Source: an uncultured Clostridia bacterium (GTDB lineage: Bacteria; Bacillota; Clostridia; Oscillospirales; Ruminococcaceae). Taken from it: a stretch of DNA of 20,613 bases. The stretch covers positions 1 through 20,613 of the forward strand of contig CALXKG010000244.1 of the NCBI GenBank assembly GCA_944388825.1, given 5' to 3'. A program made the translations under genes and the position numbers. Below, piece by piece: positions 1 through 6,437 of this stretch (position 1 is the stretch's first letter; the number at the start of each line of letters is the position of its first letter). Under the pieces are notes generated by a model. It saw nothing but the letters and a program-made list of their open reading frames with translations, was not told where the DNA came from and ran no database searches.

Positions 1-1
1 G

Positions 2-40
2 AAAATCCCGCCGCTTGCTTTTGGCAAGCGGCGGGATTTT
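2..40 (-). terminator. Rho-independent terminator of the XRE regulator gene
   Basis: A perfect 17-bp inverted repeat (arms 2-18 and 24-40, loop TTTTG) sits directly after the stop codon at 42. The arms begin and end in runs of A and T, so the hairpin could work in both directions and may also serve a gene left of the window. Confidence 0.85.
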
Positions 41-41
41 G

Positions 42-494
42 TCATGCCTGTTTTTCGGCCCAGATCTTGCCGAGGATATCCTTCAGCACCAGGAAAGCGT
101 CCTCCTCACCATATTGGTAATCGGTCCGCAGTTTTTGCAGCAGGGCGGTCAGCCCTTCCCGGTAGGACGTCTGGTCGACGGTATCGGGGTAGGAGAGCAG
201 CACCGGGTAGCGCTGCCCCCACATCGCCGTCCAGTCGACCTTCTTTTCGGTTTCGGGGCGGATACGGGCGATGGCTTCTTCGATCTCTTTCTGTTCCAGG
301 TCAAAATCCACCAGCTCGTCCAGCGTCAGGTGGTAGAGAGCGGAAAGGGATTTGGCCTGCCGGATATCCGGCAGCGTTTCATCCAGCTCCCATTTGCTGA
401 CCGTCTGGCGGCTGATTCCCAGCTTTTCGGCTACCTGCTCCTGGGTCAGGCCGGCTTTCCGGCGGGCGGTTGCGAGATTATCTCCCAGTTTCAT
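42..494 (-). CDS. XRE-family helix-turn-helix transcriptional regulator
   Basis: This 150-residue protein is a probable DNA-binding regulator. Residues about 1-60 form a classic XRE (Cro/C1-type) helix-turn-helix with the recognition stretch KLGISRQTVSKWE. The remaining ~90 residues are acidic with no domain I recognise; similar proteins with this layout are common in Firmicutes. I chose the ATG at 494 because AAGGAGG lies 7 nt upstream on the minus strand; an in-frame ATG ten codons further up has no such site. It has its own promoter (516-544) and terminator (2-40), so it is probably monocistronic. An 8-bp inverted repeat spans its promoter and suggests autoregulation. The target genes are unknown. 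Confidence 0.88.
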   Translation of the reverse strand: MKLGDNLATARRKAGLTQEQVAEKLGISRQTVSKWELDETLPDIRQAKSLSALYHLTLDELVDFDLEQKEIEEAIARIRPETEKKVDWTAMWGQRYPVLLSYPDTVDQTSYREGLTALLQKLRTDYQYGEEDAFLVLKDILGKIWAEKQA

Positions 495-506
495 GGCGAT
501 GCCTCC

Positions 507-544
507 TTTTCCACCATTGTACAAAGAAAATGTGGAAAAGTCCA
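507..544 (-). promoter_or_regulatory. Promoter and candidate operator of the XRE gene
   Basis: On the minus strand TGGACT (539-544) is followed after 17 bp by TACAAT (516-521), about 22 bp before the ATG at 494. TTTTCCAC (507-514) and GTGGAAAA (532-539) form an inverted repeat that brackets the -10 box, a suitable place for repressor binding. The promoter call is from hexamers only; the operator role is inferred. Confidence 0.6.
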
Positions 545-553
545 GCCGTTTTC

Positions 554-569
554 CGGGCGTTTTCGCCCG
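554..569 (-). terminator. Small hairpin after the YjbR-like gene (weak terminator)
   Basis: CGGGCG-TTTT-CGCCCG forms a 6-bp stem starting right at the stop codon of the gene ending at 570. There is no T-tract on the minus strand, so termination may be weak or factor-dependent. It separates this operon from the XRE promoter. Confidence 0.4.
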
Positions 570-1343
570 TCAGCCATTTCCCCCGCAGAGACGCTCGATC
601 TCCGCCTTTAAGCGGTTTGGAACCGACCGGGGGCCGCGGACGGCGGTCACGCCGAAAGATCTCAGCGCTGCAAAGGTCAGCTCCCCGTCTTTAAAAGTGT
701 GGAGCAGCTTAATTTTCATCGCCCGTTTGATCCGGACGTTGTCGTCGCTGTACCGGTAGGGGATATCCGTTTCGACCGCTTCGCATTTGTAGCGGATGGC
801 CGAGACCGGGGAAGCGACATAGAGGTAGACGGTGTCGCCCGGCCGGGCGGCGCTCGACTGCTTCCAGAGGATGGTATCCGTTTCCCGGAAAGCCGCCTCC
901 ACATCATAATAACGGGGGTTTGCCGGTATCAGCCAGTCCCGCGGCCCGGCCCGCAGTTTTTCCTTCGGCCGGTGGGCGGCGGTCAGTGAGAAGCTGATGT
1001 TTAAGAGGAACTCGGCCTGTTCGATGGGGACGCTGCCGTCTAACAGGACGCTGACCCAGCTGCCCTTCTGCATATGGTAGGCAGGGAGGATGCCGGGCGA
1101 TGCGAGGAGCGACCCCAGCATGACGGGGTCTGTTTTCACGTTCAGGATCTCCGCTTCCCCTTCCCCTTTTAGACCCAGTTTTTCCCGGGATACCCGCAAA
1201 AAAACCGCATACCACTTCCGGTTTTCCGGATGGCGGAGAACGGCGGAACCCGGCAGCCCGGAAAAGGGCGTGTCGGGTGTGTGCCCGTATCGGGAAAGGG
1301 CATAGGCGGCGATCGCCGCGCGGATGGGGTTTTCGCTCTGCAT
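570..1343 (-). CDS. MmcQ/YjbR-family protein with C-terminal PUA/EVE-like region
   Basis: This 257-residue protein has two parts. Residues about 10-120 match the MmcQ/YjbR (CyaY-like fold) pattern: a short residue run ending in RHPENRKWYAVFL, then LNVKTDP and ILPAYHMQKGSWVSVLLDGS. Residues about 128-240 start WLIPANPRYYDVEAAF and include GDTVYLYVASP, which resembles the opening and core of PUA/EVE-like nucleic-acid-binding domains. Many Clostridia carry the same two-part protein; its function is unknown. The ATG at 1343 has AGGAGG 7 nt upstream and lies 20 bp after the AraC gene, so it is probably the last gene of the MarR/ABC/AraC operon. The first domain is a firm call; the second is an inference from pattern. 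Confidence 0.8.
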   Translation of the reverse strand: MQSENPIRAAIAAYALSRYGHTPDTPFSGLPGSAVLRHPENRKWYAVFLRVSREKLGLKGEGEAEILNVKTDPVMLGSLLASPGILPAYHMQKGSWVSVLLDGSVPIEQAEFLLNISFSLTAAHRPKEKLRAGPRDWLIPANPRYYDVEAAFRETDTILWKQSSAARPGDTVYLYVASPVSAIRYKCEAVETDIPYRYSDDNVRIKRAMKIKLLHTFKDGELTFAALRSFGVTAVRGPRSVPNRLKAEIERLCGGNG

Positions 1344-1363
1344 GGTCCTGCCTCCTATTGGGG

Positions 1364-2218
1364 TTATTCCTGCCCCGTTTTTTTCCTGCGGTACTGGAGG
1401 GGCGTCATCCGGTACTGTTCTTTAAAGACGCGGAAAAAGGTCTTTTCGCTGGCAAATCCGCTTTCCTCCGCCACACGGGCGGCGGGGAGGGCGGTGGACG
1501 CCAGCAGCCATTCGGCTTTTTTGAGCCGCAGGTTTAAAAGGTAGCGGTGGAAAGCCGCGCCGGTCTTCGCTTTGAAGAAAGACGAGAGGTAGGCGGGCGT
1601 GAATCCGAGGGCGGCGGCGCAGCTGCTTAGGGAGACCGGCCCGGCGTAATGGGCCGAAAGATAGGAGAGCACTTTTTTCAAAGCGTCGTCCTGCCGGAGA
1701 CGGCCTCCCTGCGGCGGAGCGGGCGGCAGGCGGCAGAGCCGGGCGGCCAGCAGCAACGCCAGCCCCGCCGTCTCCTCTTTCCAGCCGGGGCGTTTCTGCC
1801 GGAAAGCTGTCTCCATCTGGAACAGCCAGTCCCGCAGGGCGCCCGCCGTCCCGGCGTCCCATTCCCCGCTGTGGAGCGGGACGCCGGAGAGGGCCTGCCG
1901 GCTTTCGGAAAAGGGCGGGCTGGGAAGGAGCGCGTCCGGCTCGAACAGCAGCACCAGCCTTGTATCCTCCGCCGCCGACGGGAAGAGGCAGTGGCTCTCC
2001 CCCGGCGGGATCAGCAGGATGTCTCCCGCCGCAAGCCGGTAGGGGCGGTCGGCGATGCCGGCGACCGTCTCCCCCGAGAGGCCGAGCAGGACTTCCACCG
2101 CGCTGTGCCAGTGGTAGATAAACGCCTGCCCGCCGGTGGCGCGGGTCATTTTCAGCGGGAATTCCTCCCTGCCCGGCGGCTCGTAAAGGCTTCCGGCGGC
2201 GGAATGGCGGCAGTCCAT
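1364..2218 (-). CDS. AraC-family transcriptional regulator with N-terminal cupin domain
   Basis: The protein has 284 residues. Residues about 20-110 form a cupin-like AraC sensor domain, with HWHSAVEVLLGLSG and the turn GDILLIPPGESHCL typical of the AraC_binding fold. Residues 177-280 hold the double helix-turn-helix: first helix pair around AAALGFTPAYLSSFFK, second around VAEESGFASEKTFFRVFK, ending in the signature region MTPLQYR. The ligand is unknown. The ATG at 2218 follows AAGGGGG with 9 nt spacing and comes 15 bp after the second ABC half-transporter, so it is very likely co-transcribed with it. A regulator placed downstream of an exporter suggests a second layer of control or a wider regulon, but its target cannot be read from here. 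Confidence 0.9.
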   Translation of the reverse strand: MDCRHSAAGSLYEPPGREEFPLKMTRATGGQAFIYHWHSAVEVLLGLSGETVAGIADRPYRLAAGDILLIPPGESHCLFPSAAEDTRLVLLFEPDALLPSPPFSESRQALSGVPLHSGEWDAGTAGALRDWLFQMETAFRQKRPGWKEETAGLALLLAARLCRLPPAPPQGGRLRQDDALKKVLSYLSAHYAGPVSLSSCAAALGFTPAYLSSFFKAKTGAAFHRYLLNLRLKKAEWLLASTALPAARVAEESGFASEKTFFRVFKEQYRMTPLQYRRKKTGQE

Positions 2219-2233
2219 CTTTCCGCGCCCCCT

Positions 2234-4042
2234 TTACGCAAACTGCGAGTAGTACAGGTTTGCGTAAAACCCGTTCTTCGCCAGCAGCTCTTTATGGGTC
2301 CCCTGCTCGACGATATCCCCTTCCCGGACGACTAAGATGTTGTCGGCGTTCTGGATGGTGGACAGCCGGTGGGCGATGACAAAGCAGGTCTTCCCCTTCA
2401 TCAGCTCCCGCATTGCCGCCTGGATGCGGATCTCGGTCCGGGTGTCAACGTTGGAGGTCGCTTCGTCCAGGATCAGCATATGGGCGTTTAACAGCATCGC
2501 CCGGGCGATGGTCATCAGCTGCTTCTGCCCCTGGGAGATGTTGACGCCGTCTTCGGTGATGACGGTGTTATACCCTTCCGGCAGGGCCATGATAAAGTCG
2601 TGGATATGGGCGGCTTTGGCGGCGGCGACTACCTCTTCGTCGGTGGCATCCGGACGGCCGTAGGCGATATTATCCCGGATCGTGCCGGTAAACAGCCAGG
2701 TCTCCTGCAGCACCATCGCGTAGGAAAGGCGCAGGCTCCGCCGGGTCACGTCGTGGATCGGCTGGCCGTCGATCGTGATCGTCCCCGACTGGGGATCGTA
2801 AAACCGCATCAGGAGGTTTGTCAGCGTTGTTTTGCCGGCGCCGGTCGGCCCGACGATCGCCGTCAGGCTCCCGCCCTCCGCCTTGAGGGAAAGCCCGTGG
2901 ATGATCTCCCGGTCGGGCCGGTAGCCGAAGTGGATATCCTGCATCCGGACTTCGCCGTTTGTGACCGTAAGCGCCTTGGCGTCCGGCGCGTCGGCCGCTT
3001 CCGGCTTTGCGTCCAGTAGCGAGAAGACCCGTTCGGCGGCGGCGAGGGCGGATTGCAGCTCGCTGATGACGTTTGCCAGCTCGTTGATCGGCCCCGAGAA
3101 CTTGCGGGAATAGAGGACGAAGGAGGAGAGGTCCCCCAGCGTCAGCGCAAATCGCCCGCCAAAGAGGTACAGAAGCGCCCCGAAAGCGGAGATCAGCGCC
3201 AGCGAGAGGTTGTTGATAAAGTTGACCGACGGCCCCATCCCGGCGGAGGCGTAATCGGCTTCATAGTAGGCGTCGCAGCCGGCGGCGTTTTTCTCCTGGA
3301 ACCGGCGGTTCATCGTCTCTTCCTGGTGGTAGGACTTGATCGTCTTGTGCCCCGAAATGGATTCCTCGGCATAGCCGTTTAATTCCCCCAGCTTGGCGCT
3401 GCGGCGGCTGAAAAGCGGCCGCACCTTGCGGGAGCGGTACCGGGTGAAGAGGATGGAGATCGGCACCGTCACGACGAAAACCAGCACCAGCGGCGGGTTG
3501 ATCGAAAGCATCATGATAAGCGACCCGACGACCGTGATCGCGCTGGAACAGACCTGGATCAGGTCGCTGGAGAGAGAGGTGTTGACGGTGTCGATGTCGT
3601 AGGAAATATAGCTTAGTATGTCGCCCGGCTGGTGGGTGTCGAAAAAGCTGACCGGGAGGGTCGTCAGCCGCTCAAAGACGTCCTTGCGCATCTGGAAGAC
3701 GACCCGCTGGGACAGCCTGGTCAGGACGACCGACAGCAGCCATTCAAACGCCGACGAGACGGCGTAGCAGCCGAGCATCAGCCCGCAGCAGGCGAGCACG
3801 GTGTCGAAATCGACGTCCATCGGCCCGTGGATCGCGTCGACCGCCCGGCCGGACAGCTCCGGCCCGACGAGGGCGAGGATGTTCCCGCCCAGCGACAGCA
3901 CCGCCGCCAGCAGGAGCATCCATTTGAACTTGTAGAGGTATGTCCACAGCCGCTTTAAGATCAGGCTGGTTTTCATCTTCGGTTTGTCGAGCACGCCCTT
4001 TTGCAGGCTGGCCCGGCCTCTGCTCATGCCGTGCGGGTTCAT
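2234..4042 (-). CDS. ABC exporter half-transporter (TMD-NBD), catalytically consensus subunit
   Basis: This 602-residue fusion has an N-terminal transmembrane domain (about 30-340, six predicted helices) and an ATPase domain (about 365-602). Visible motifs are Walker A GPTGAGKTT (398-406, Lys404), a deviant signature ISQGQ (502-506), Walker B with catalytic Glu527 in LILDEATSNVD, and the H-loop in FVIAHRLST. The ISQGQ signature with an intact Walker B glutamate is the pattern of the TM288-like partner in heterodimeric type IV exporters such as TM287/288, BmrCD and LmrCD. Its ATG overlaps the stop of the upstream ABC gene (ATGA, 4039-4042), which implies translational coupling and equal subunit amounts. 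The likely role is export of drugs, peptides or lipids; the substrate cannot be told. Confidence 0.95.
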   Translation of the reverse strand: MNPHGMSRGRASLQKGVLDKPKMKTSLILKRLWTYLYKFKWMLLLAAVLSLGGNILALVGPELSGRAVDAIHGPMDVDFDTVLACCGLMLGCYAVSSAFEWLLSVVLTRLSQRVVFQMRKDVFERLTTLPVSFFDTHQPGDILSYISYDIDTVNTSLSSDLIQVCSSAITVVGSLIMMLSINPPLVLVFVVTVPISILFTRYRSRKVRPLFSRRSAKLGELNGYAEESISGHKTIKSYHQEETMNRRFQEKNAAGCDAYYEADYASAGMGPSVNFINNLSLALISAFGALLYLFGGRFALTLGDLSSFVLYSRKFSGPINELANVISELQSALAAAERVFSLLDAKPEAADAPDAKALTVTNGEVRMQDIHFGYRPDREIIHGLSLKAEGGSLTAIVGPTGAGKTTLTNLLMRFYDPQSGTITIDGQPIHDVTRRSLRLSYAMVLQETWLFTGTIRDNIAYGRPDATDEEVVAAAKAAHIHDFIMALPEGYNTVITEDGVNISQGQKQLMTIARAMLLNAHMLILDEATSNVDTRTEIRIQAAMRELMKGKTCFVIAHRLSTIQNADNILVVREGDIVEQGTHKELLAKNGFYANLYYSQFA

Positions 4043-5814
4043 ACCGCCGCCCCCTTCCGCGCCCTGGCGTCTATTTCATGCTGCTTGCCGTCGCCCAGCT
4101 GGCTGCCGGCGATCTCCCGGTAGACGGGGCAGCGTTCCATCAGTTCGTCGTGGCTGCCGTATCCGGCCGCCTCGCCGTTTTCCAAAACAAGGATATGGTC
4201 GGCCTGCATGACCGAGCTGACCCGCTGGGCGACGATGACCGACGTGGTGCCGGACAGGTTTTCCCGGATCGCCGCCCGGAGGGAGGCGTCGGTCTTGTAG
4301 TCCAGCGCCGACGAGGAGTCGTCCAGAATCAGTACCGGCGGCTGCCCGGCGAGCGCCCGGGCGATCAAAAGCCGCTGCCGCTGCCCGCCGGAGAGGTTGG
4401 AGCCGCGGATGGTCAGCATCGACTCATAGCTCCCGTCCCGCTCCAGGATAAAATCGGCGGCCTGGGCCTCTTTGGCGGCGGTTTCGATCTCCGCTTCGTC
4501 CATCGCCCGCCCGAAGGCGATATTTTCCCGGATGGTGTCGGCAAAGAGGACGTCCGACTGGAAGACGACGCCGAACATCTTATGGAGCTTTTCGGGCGGG
4601 ATCTTTTTGACGTCGACGCCGCCGACCCGCACCTGTCCGCCGGTGACGTCGTACAGCCGCATCAGCAGGTTGACGACCGTCGACTTGCCGCTGCCGGTCG
4701 AGCCGATGATGCCCAGCGTCTCCCCTTTTTTGATCGTAAAGGAGAGGTTTTTGATGTTCGGCGTCTGGCCAAGGTAGGAGAAGGTCACATGGTCAAAGGC
4801 GATCATCTCGTCCTCCGCTGCTGCCGGGTCTTTTTCGTCTGTGCCGCCCGCGTCCAGCTCCGGCTGGAGCTCTTCCGGGAGGTTGAGCACCTCTTCGATC
4901 CGCCCGGCCGACGCCGCCCCTTTGGAGAGGATGACGAACATCCGGGAGAGGGAGATGACAGCGTTTAGGATGATCGTAAAATAGCTCTGGAAGGCGATGA
5001 TCCGGCCGATGCTGGTGACGCCCCCATTGACCAGCAGCGCTCCCAGCAGGATGACCGCGACCAGGCCGGAATTGAGGAAGAGGTTCATCAGCGGGTTGGT
5101 CGCCGCCATCGTGATGCCGGCCTTCGCCTCCTGCCGGGCGAGGGAGGCGTTGTCCCCGTTGAACCGTTCCCGTTCATACCCCTCTTTGGAGAGCGCTTTG
5201 ATGACCCGGATGCCGACGACGTTTTCCCGCACCGTCTGCACGAGCTTGTCGACCCGGCGCTGGGTCTCGGTATACATCGGGATGCCTTTTTTGCTGATGA
5301 GGTAGATGGTCAGGCCCATCAGCGGCATCAGGAGCAGCAGCACCGCCCCGAGCCTGGGTTCCATCGCCATCGTGACGATGAGGCCCCCGACCAGCAGGAT
5401 CGGCGCCCGCACCCCCAGCCGCTGGATCATGTTCAGCATCCGGTGGATGTTGTAGCTGTCGGAGGTGATGCGGGAGATGAGCGAAGGGATGGTCAGCCGG
5501 TCGACCTGCGCGCAGGAGAGGGAAGAGGTCTTGTTGTACAGGTCCCGCCGCACCTCCTCGGTGATATCCCGGGCGACATGGGCGGCCATCCGGTTGGGGA
5601 TGACGTTGAAGGCGTAGACCGCCCCGGAAGCCAGGATCATCAGCCCGCCCCAGATAAGCACCCGGCCCATGTCGCCGGTGGGGATGACCGTGTCGATGAT
5701 GGTCGAGAGCATCCAGGGGATGAGCAGGTCCATGATCGCGCCGGTAAATTTGATCGCGAACCCGCATCCCATCCGGGGCAGGTAGGGGCGCACATATTCC
5801 CAGAGCTTTTTCAC
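4039..5814 (-). CDS. ABC exporter half-transporter (TMD-NBD), degenerate-site subunit
   Basis: This 591-residue fusion is the partner of the following ABC gene. The N-terminal ~320 residues form the membrane domain. The ATPase domain shows Walker A GSTGSGKST (371-379, Lys377), consensus signature LSGGQ (474-478) and a Walker B in which the catalytic glutamate is Asp499 (LILDDSSSALD). The switch histidine is also replaced: the matching stretch reads SVIVAQRVSSV, with Gln where His is usual. Such a half-transporter builds the degenerate, ATP-holding site of asymmetric exporters. I chose the GTG at 5814 because it overlaps the MarR stop (GTGA) and begins a typical KKLWEYVRPYLP opening; longer starts would lie deep within marR. 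A purine-rich AGGGGGA lies ~9 nt upstream. Confidence 0.94.
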   Translation of the reverse strand: MKKLWEYVRPYLPRMGCGFAIKFTGAIMDLLIPWMLSTIIDTVIPTGDMGRVLIWGGLMILASGAVYAFNVIPNRMAAHVARDITEEVRRDLYNKTSSLSCAQVDRLTIPSLISRITSDSYNIHRMLNMIQRLGVRAPILLVGGLIVTMAMEPRLGAVLLLLMPLMGLTIYLISKKGIPMYTETQRRVDKLVQTVRENVVGIRVIKALSKEGYERERFNGDNASLARQEAKAGITMAATNPLMNLFLNSGLVAVILLGALLVNGGVTSIGRIIAFQSYFTIILNAVISLSRMFVILSKGAASAGRIEEVLNLPEELQPELDAGGTDEKDPAAAEDEMIAFDHVTFSYLGQTPNIKNLSFTIKKGETLGIIGSTGSGKSTVVNLLMRLYDVTGGQVRVGGVDVKKIPPEKLHKMFGVVFQSDVLFADTIRENIAFGRAMDEAEIETAAKEAQAADFILERDGSYESMLTIRGSNLSGGQRQRLLIARALAGQPPVLILDDSSSALDYKTDASLRAAIRENLSGTTSVIVAQRVSSVMQADHILVLENGEAAGYGSHDELMERCPVYREIAGSQLGDGKQHEIDARARKGAAV

Positions 5815-6275
5815 GTCTCGCTTCCCCCTTTCCCGTCCCGCAGGCCGCCGGTGACCGCCTCGGCGTTTTCGTACATCCGCCGCAGCAGCTGCGCCGCCGC
5901 TTCCCGTTCGGCGTCGGTAAAGCCGCGGGTCATCTCCGCCTCCCAATCGGCGAAGACCTTTAAAATGCGCGGCAGGACCGCGGCGGTCTTTTCGGTCGGG
6001 TAGAGCTGCTGCACCCGCCGGTCGGTCGGGGAAGGTTCCCGGCGGATGAAGCCCTGGCTTTCCAGCGTGGCGAGCTGCCGCGCGACGACGCTTTTATCCT
6101 TATAAAGCTGTCTGGCCAGTTCGTCCTGGGAGATGCCCGGCTGGCGGGAGATACGGGTCAGGTATGGGCATTGTACCCCGCTGATCCCGAGGTCGGAGAG
6201 CATCTTCGCCCGGTAAAAGCTGCTGCACCGGGCGATGCGGCCGATATACCGCATTGATTTTTCTTCTTTGTCCAT
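5811..6275 (-). CDS. MarR-family transcriptional regulator, probable repressor of the ABC exporter operon
   Basis: The 154-residue protein has the winged helix-turn-helix of MarR regulators: the recognition region DELARQLYKDKSVVARQLATLESQGFI (about residues 50-76) and the wing RREPSPTDRRVQQLYPTEK with the conserved Asp-Arg pair. The N-terminal and C-terminal helices for dimerisation are present, so length is normal. It is the first gene after the promoter at 6326-6354 and its stop overlaps the GTG of the first ABC gene. MarR genes coupled to exporters usually repress the operon and release it on binding a transported compound. The ATG at 6275 has AAGGAGG 10 nt upstream; an alternative ATG seven codons in is possible but lacks a better site. 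Confidence 0.93.
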   Translation of the reverse strand: MDKEEKSMRYIGRIARCSSFYRAKMLSDLGISGVQCPYLTRISRQPGISQDELARQLYKDKSVVARQLATLESQGFIRREPSPTDRRVQQLYPTEKTAAVLPRILKVFADWEAEMTRGFTDAEREAAAQLLRRMYENAEAVTGGLRDGKGGSET

Positions 6276-6295
6276 ATGGAAGGGGCCTCCTTACA

Positions 6296-6324
6296 GTTGC
6301 AGCTGCAACAGTTGTAACTGCAAC
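6296..6324 (-). promoter_or_regulatory. Tandem palindromic operators for the MarR-type regulator
   Basis: GTTGCAGCTGCAAC (6296-6309) is a perfect 14-bp palindrome. Fifteen bp further lies a related, imperfect copy GTTGTAACTGCAAC (6311-6324). Both sit between the -10 box and the ribosome site of marR, over the expected transcription start. That location fits steric repression by the regulator. Binding by this MarR is inferred from position and symmetry. Confidence 0.75.
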
Positions 6325-6325
6325 G

Positions 6326-6354
6326 ATTATACCACCGGACAGGCCGGTTGTCAA
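6326..6354 (-). promoter_or_regulatory. Consensus sigma-A promoter of the MarR/ABC operon
   Basis: On the minus strand TTGACA (6349-6354) and TATAAT (6326-6331) are separated by exactly 17 bp, a perfect match to the housekeeping consensus. Such a strong promoter next to operator palindromes suggests tight repression rather than constitutive expression. Confidence 0.9.
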
Positions 6355-6370
6355 CGCCGGGCAAAAGAAG

Positions 6371-6400
6371 AAAAAAACAGCCGCCCCTGCGGACGGCTGT
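6371..6400 (-). terminator. Rho-independent terminator of hppA
   Basis: On the minus strand a 7-bp stem ACAGCCG/CGGCTGT with a 10-nt loop (arms 6394-6400 and 6377-6383) is followed by a run of seven T. It lies 37 bp after the hppA stop and just upstream of the marR promoter, so it insulates the two units. Confidence 0.88.
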
Positions 6401-6437
6401 AAAGCGTTTTATGGTAAGCAAACCGGTTTACCCGCCG

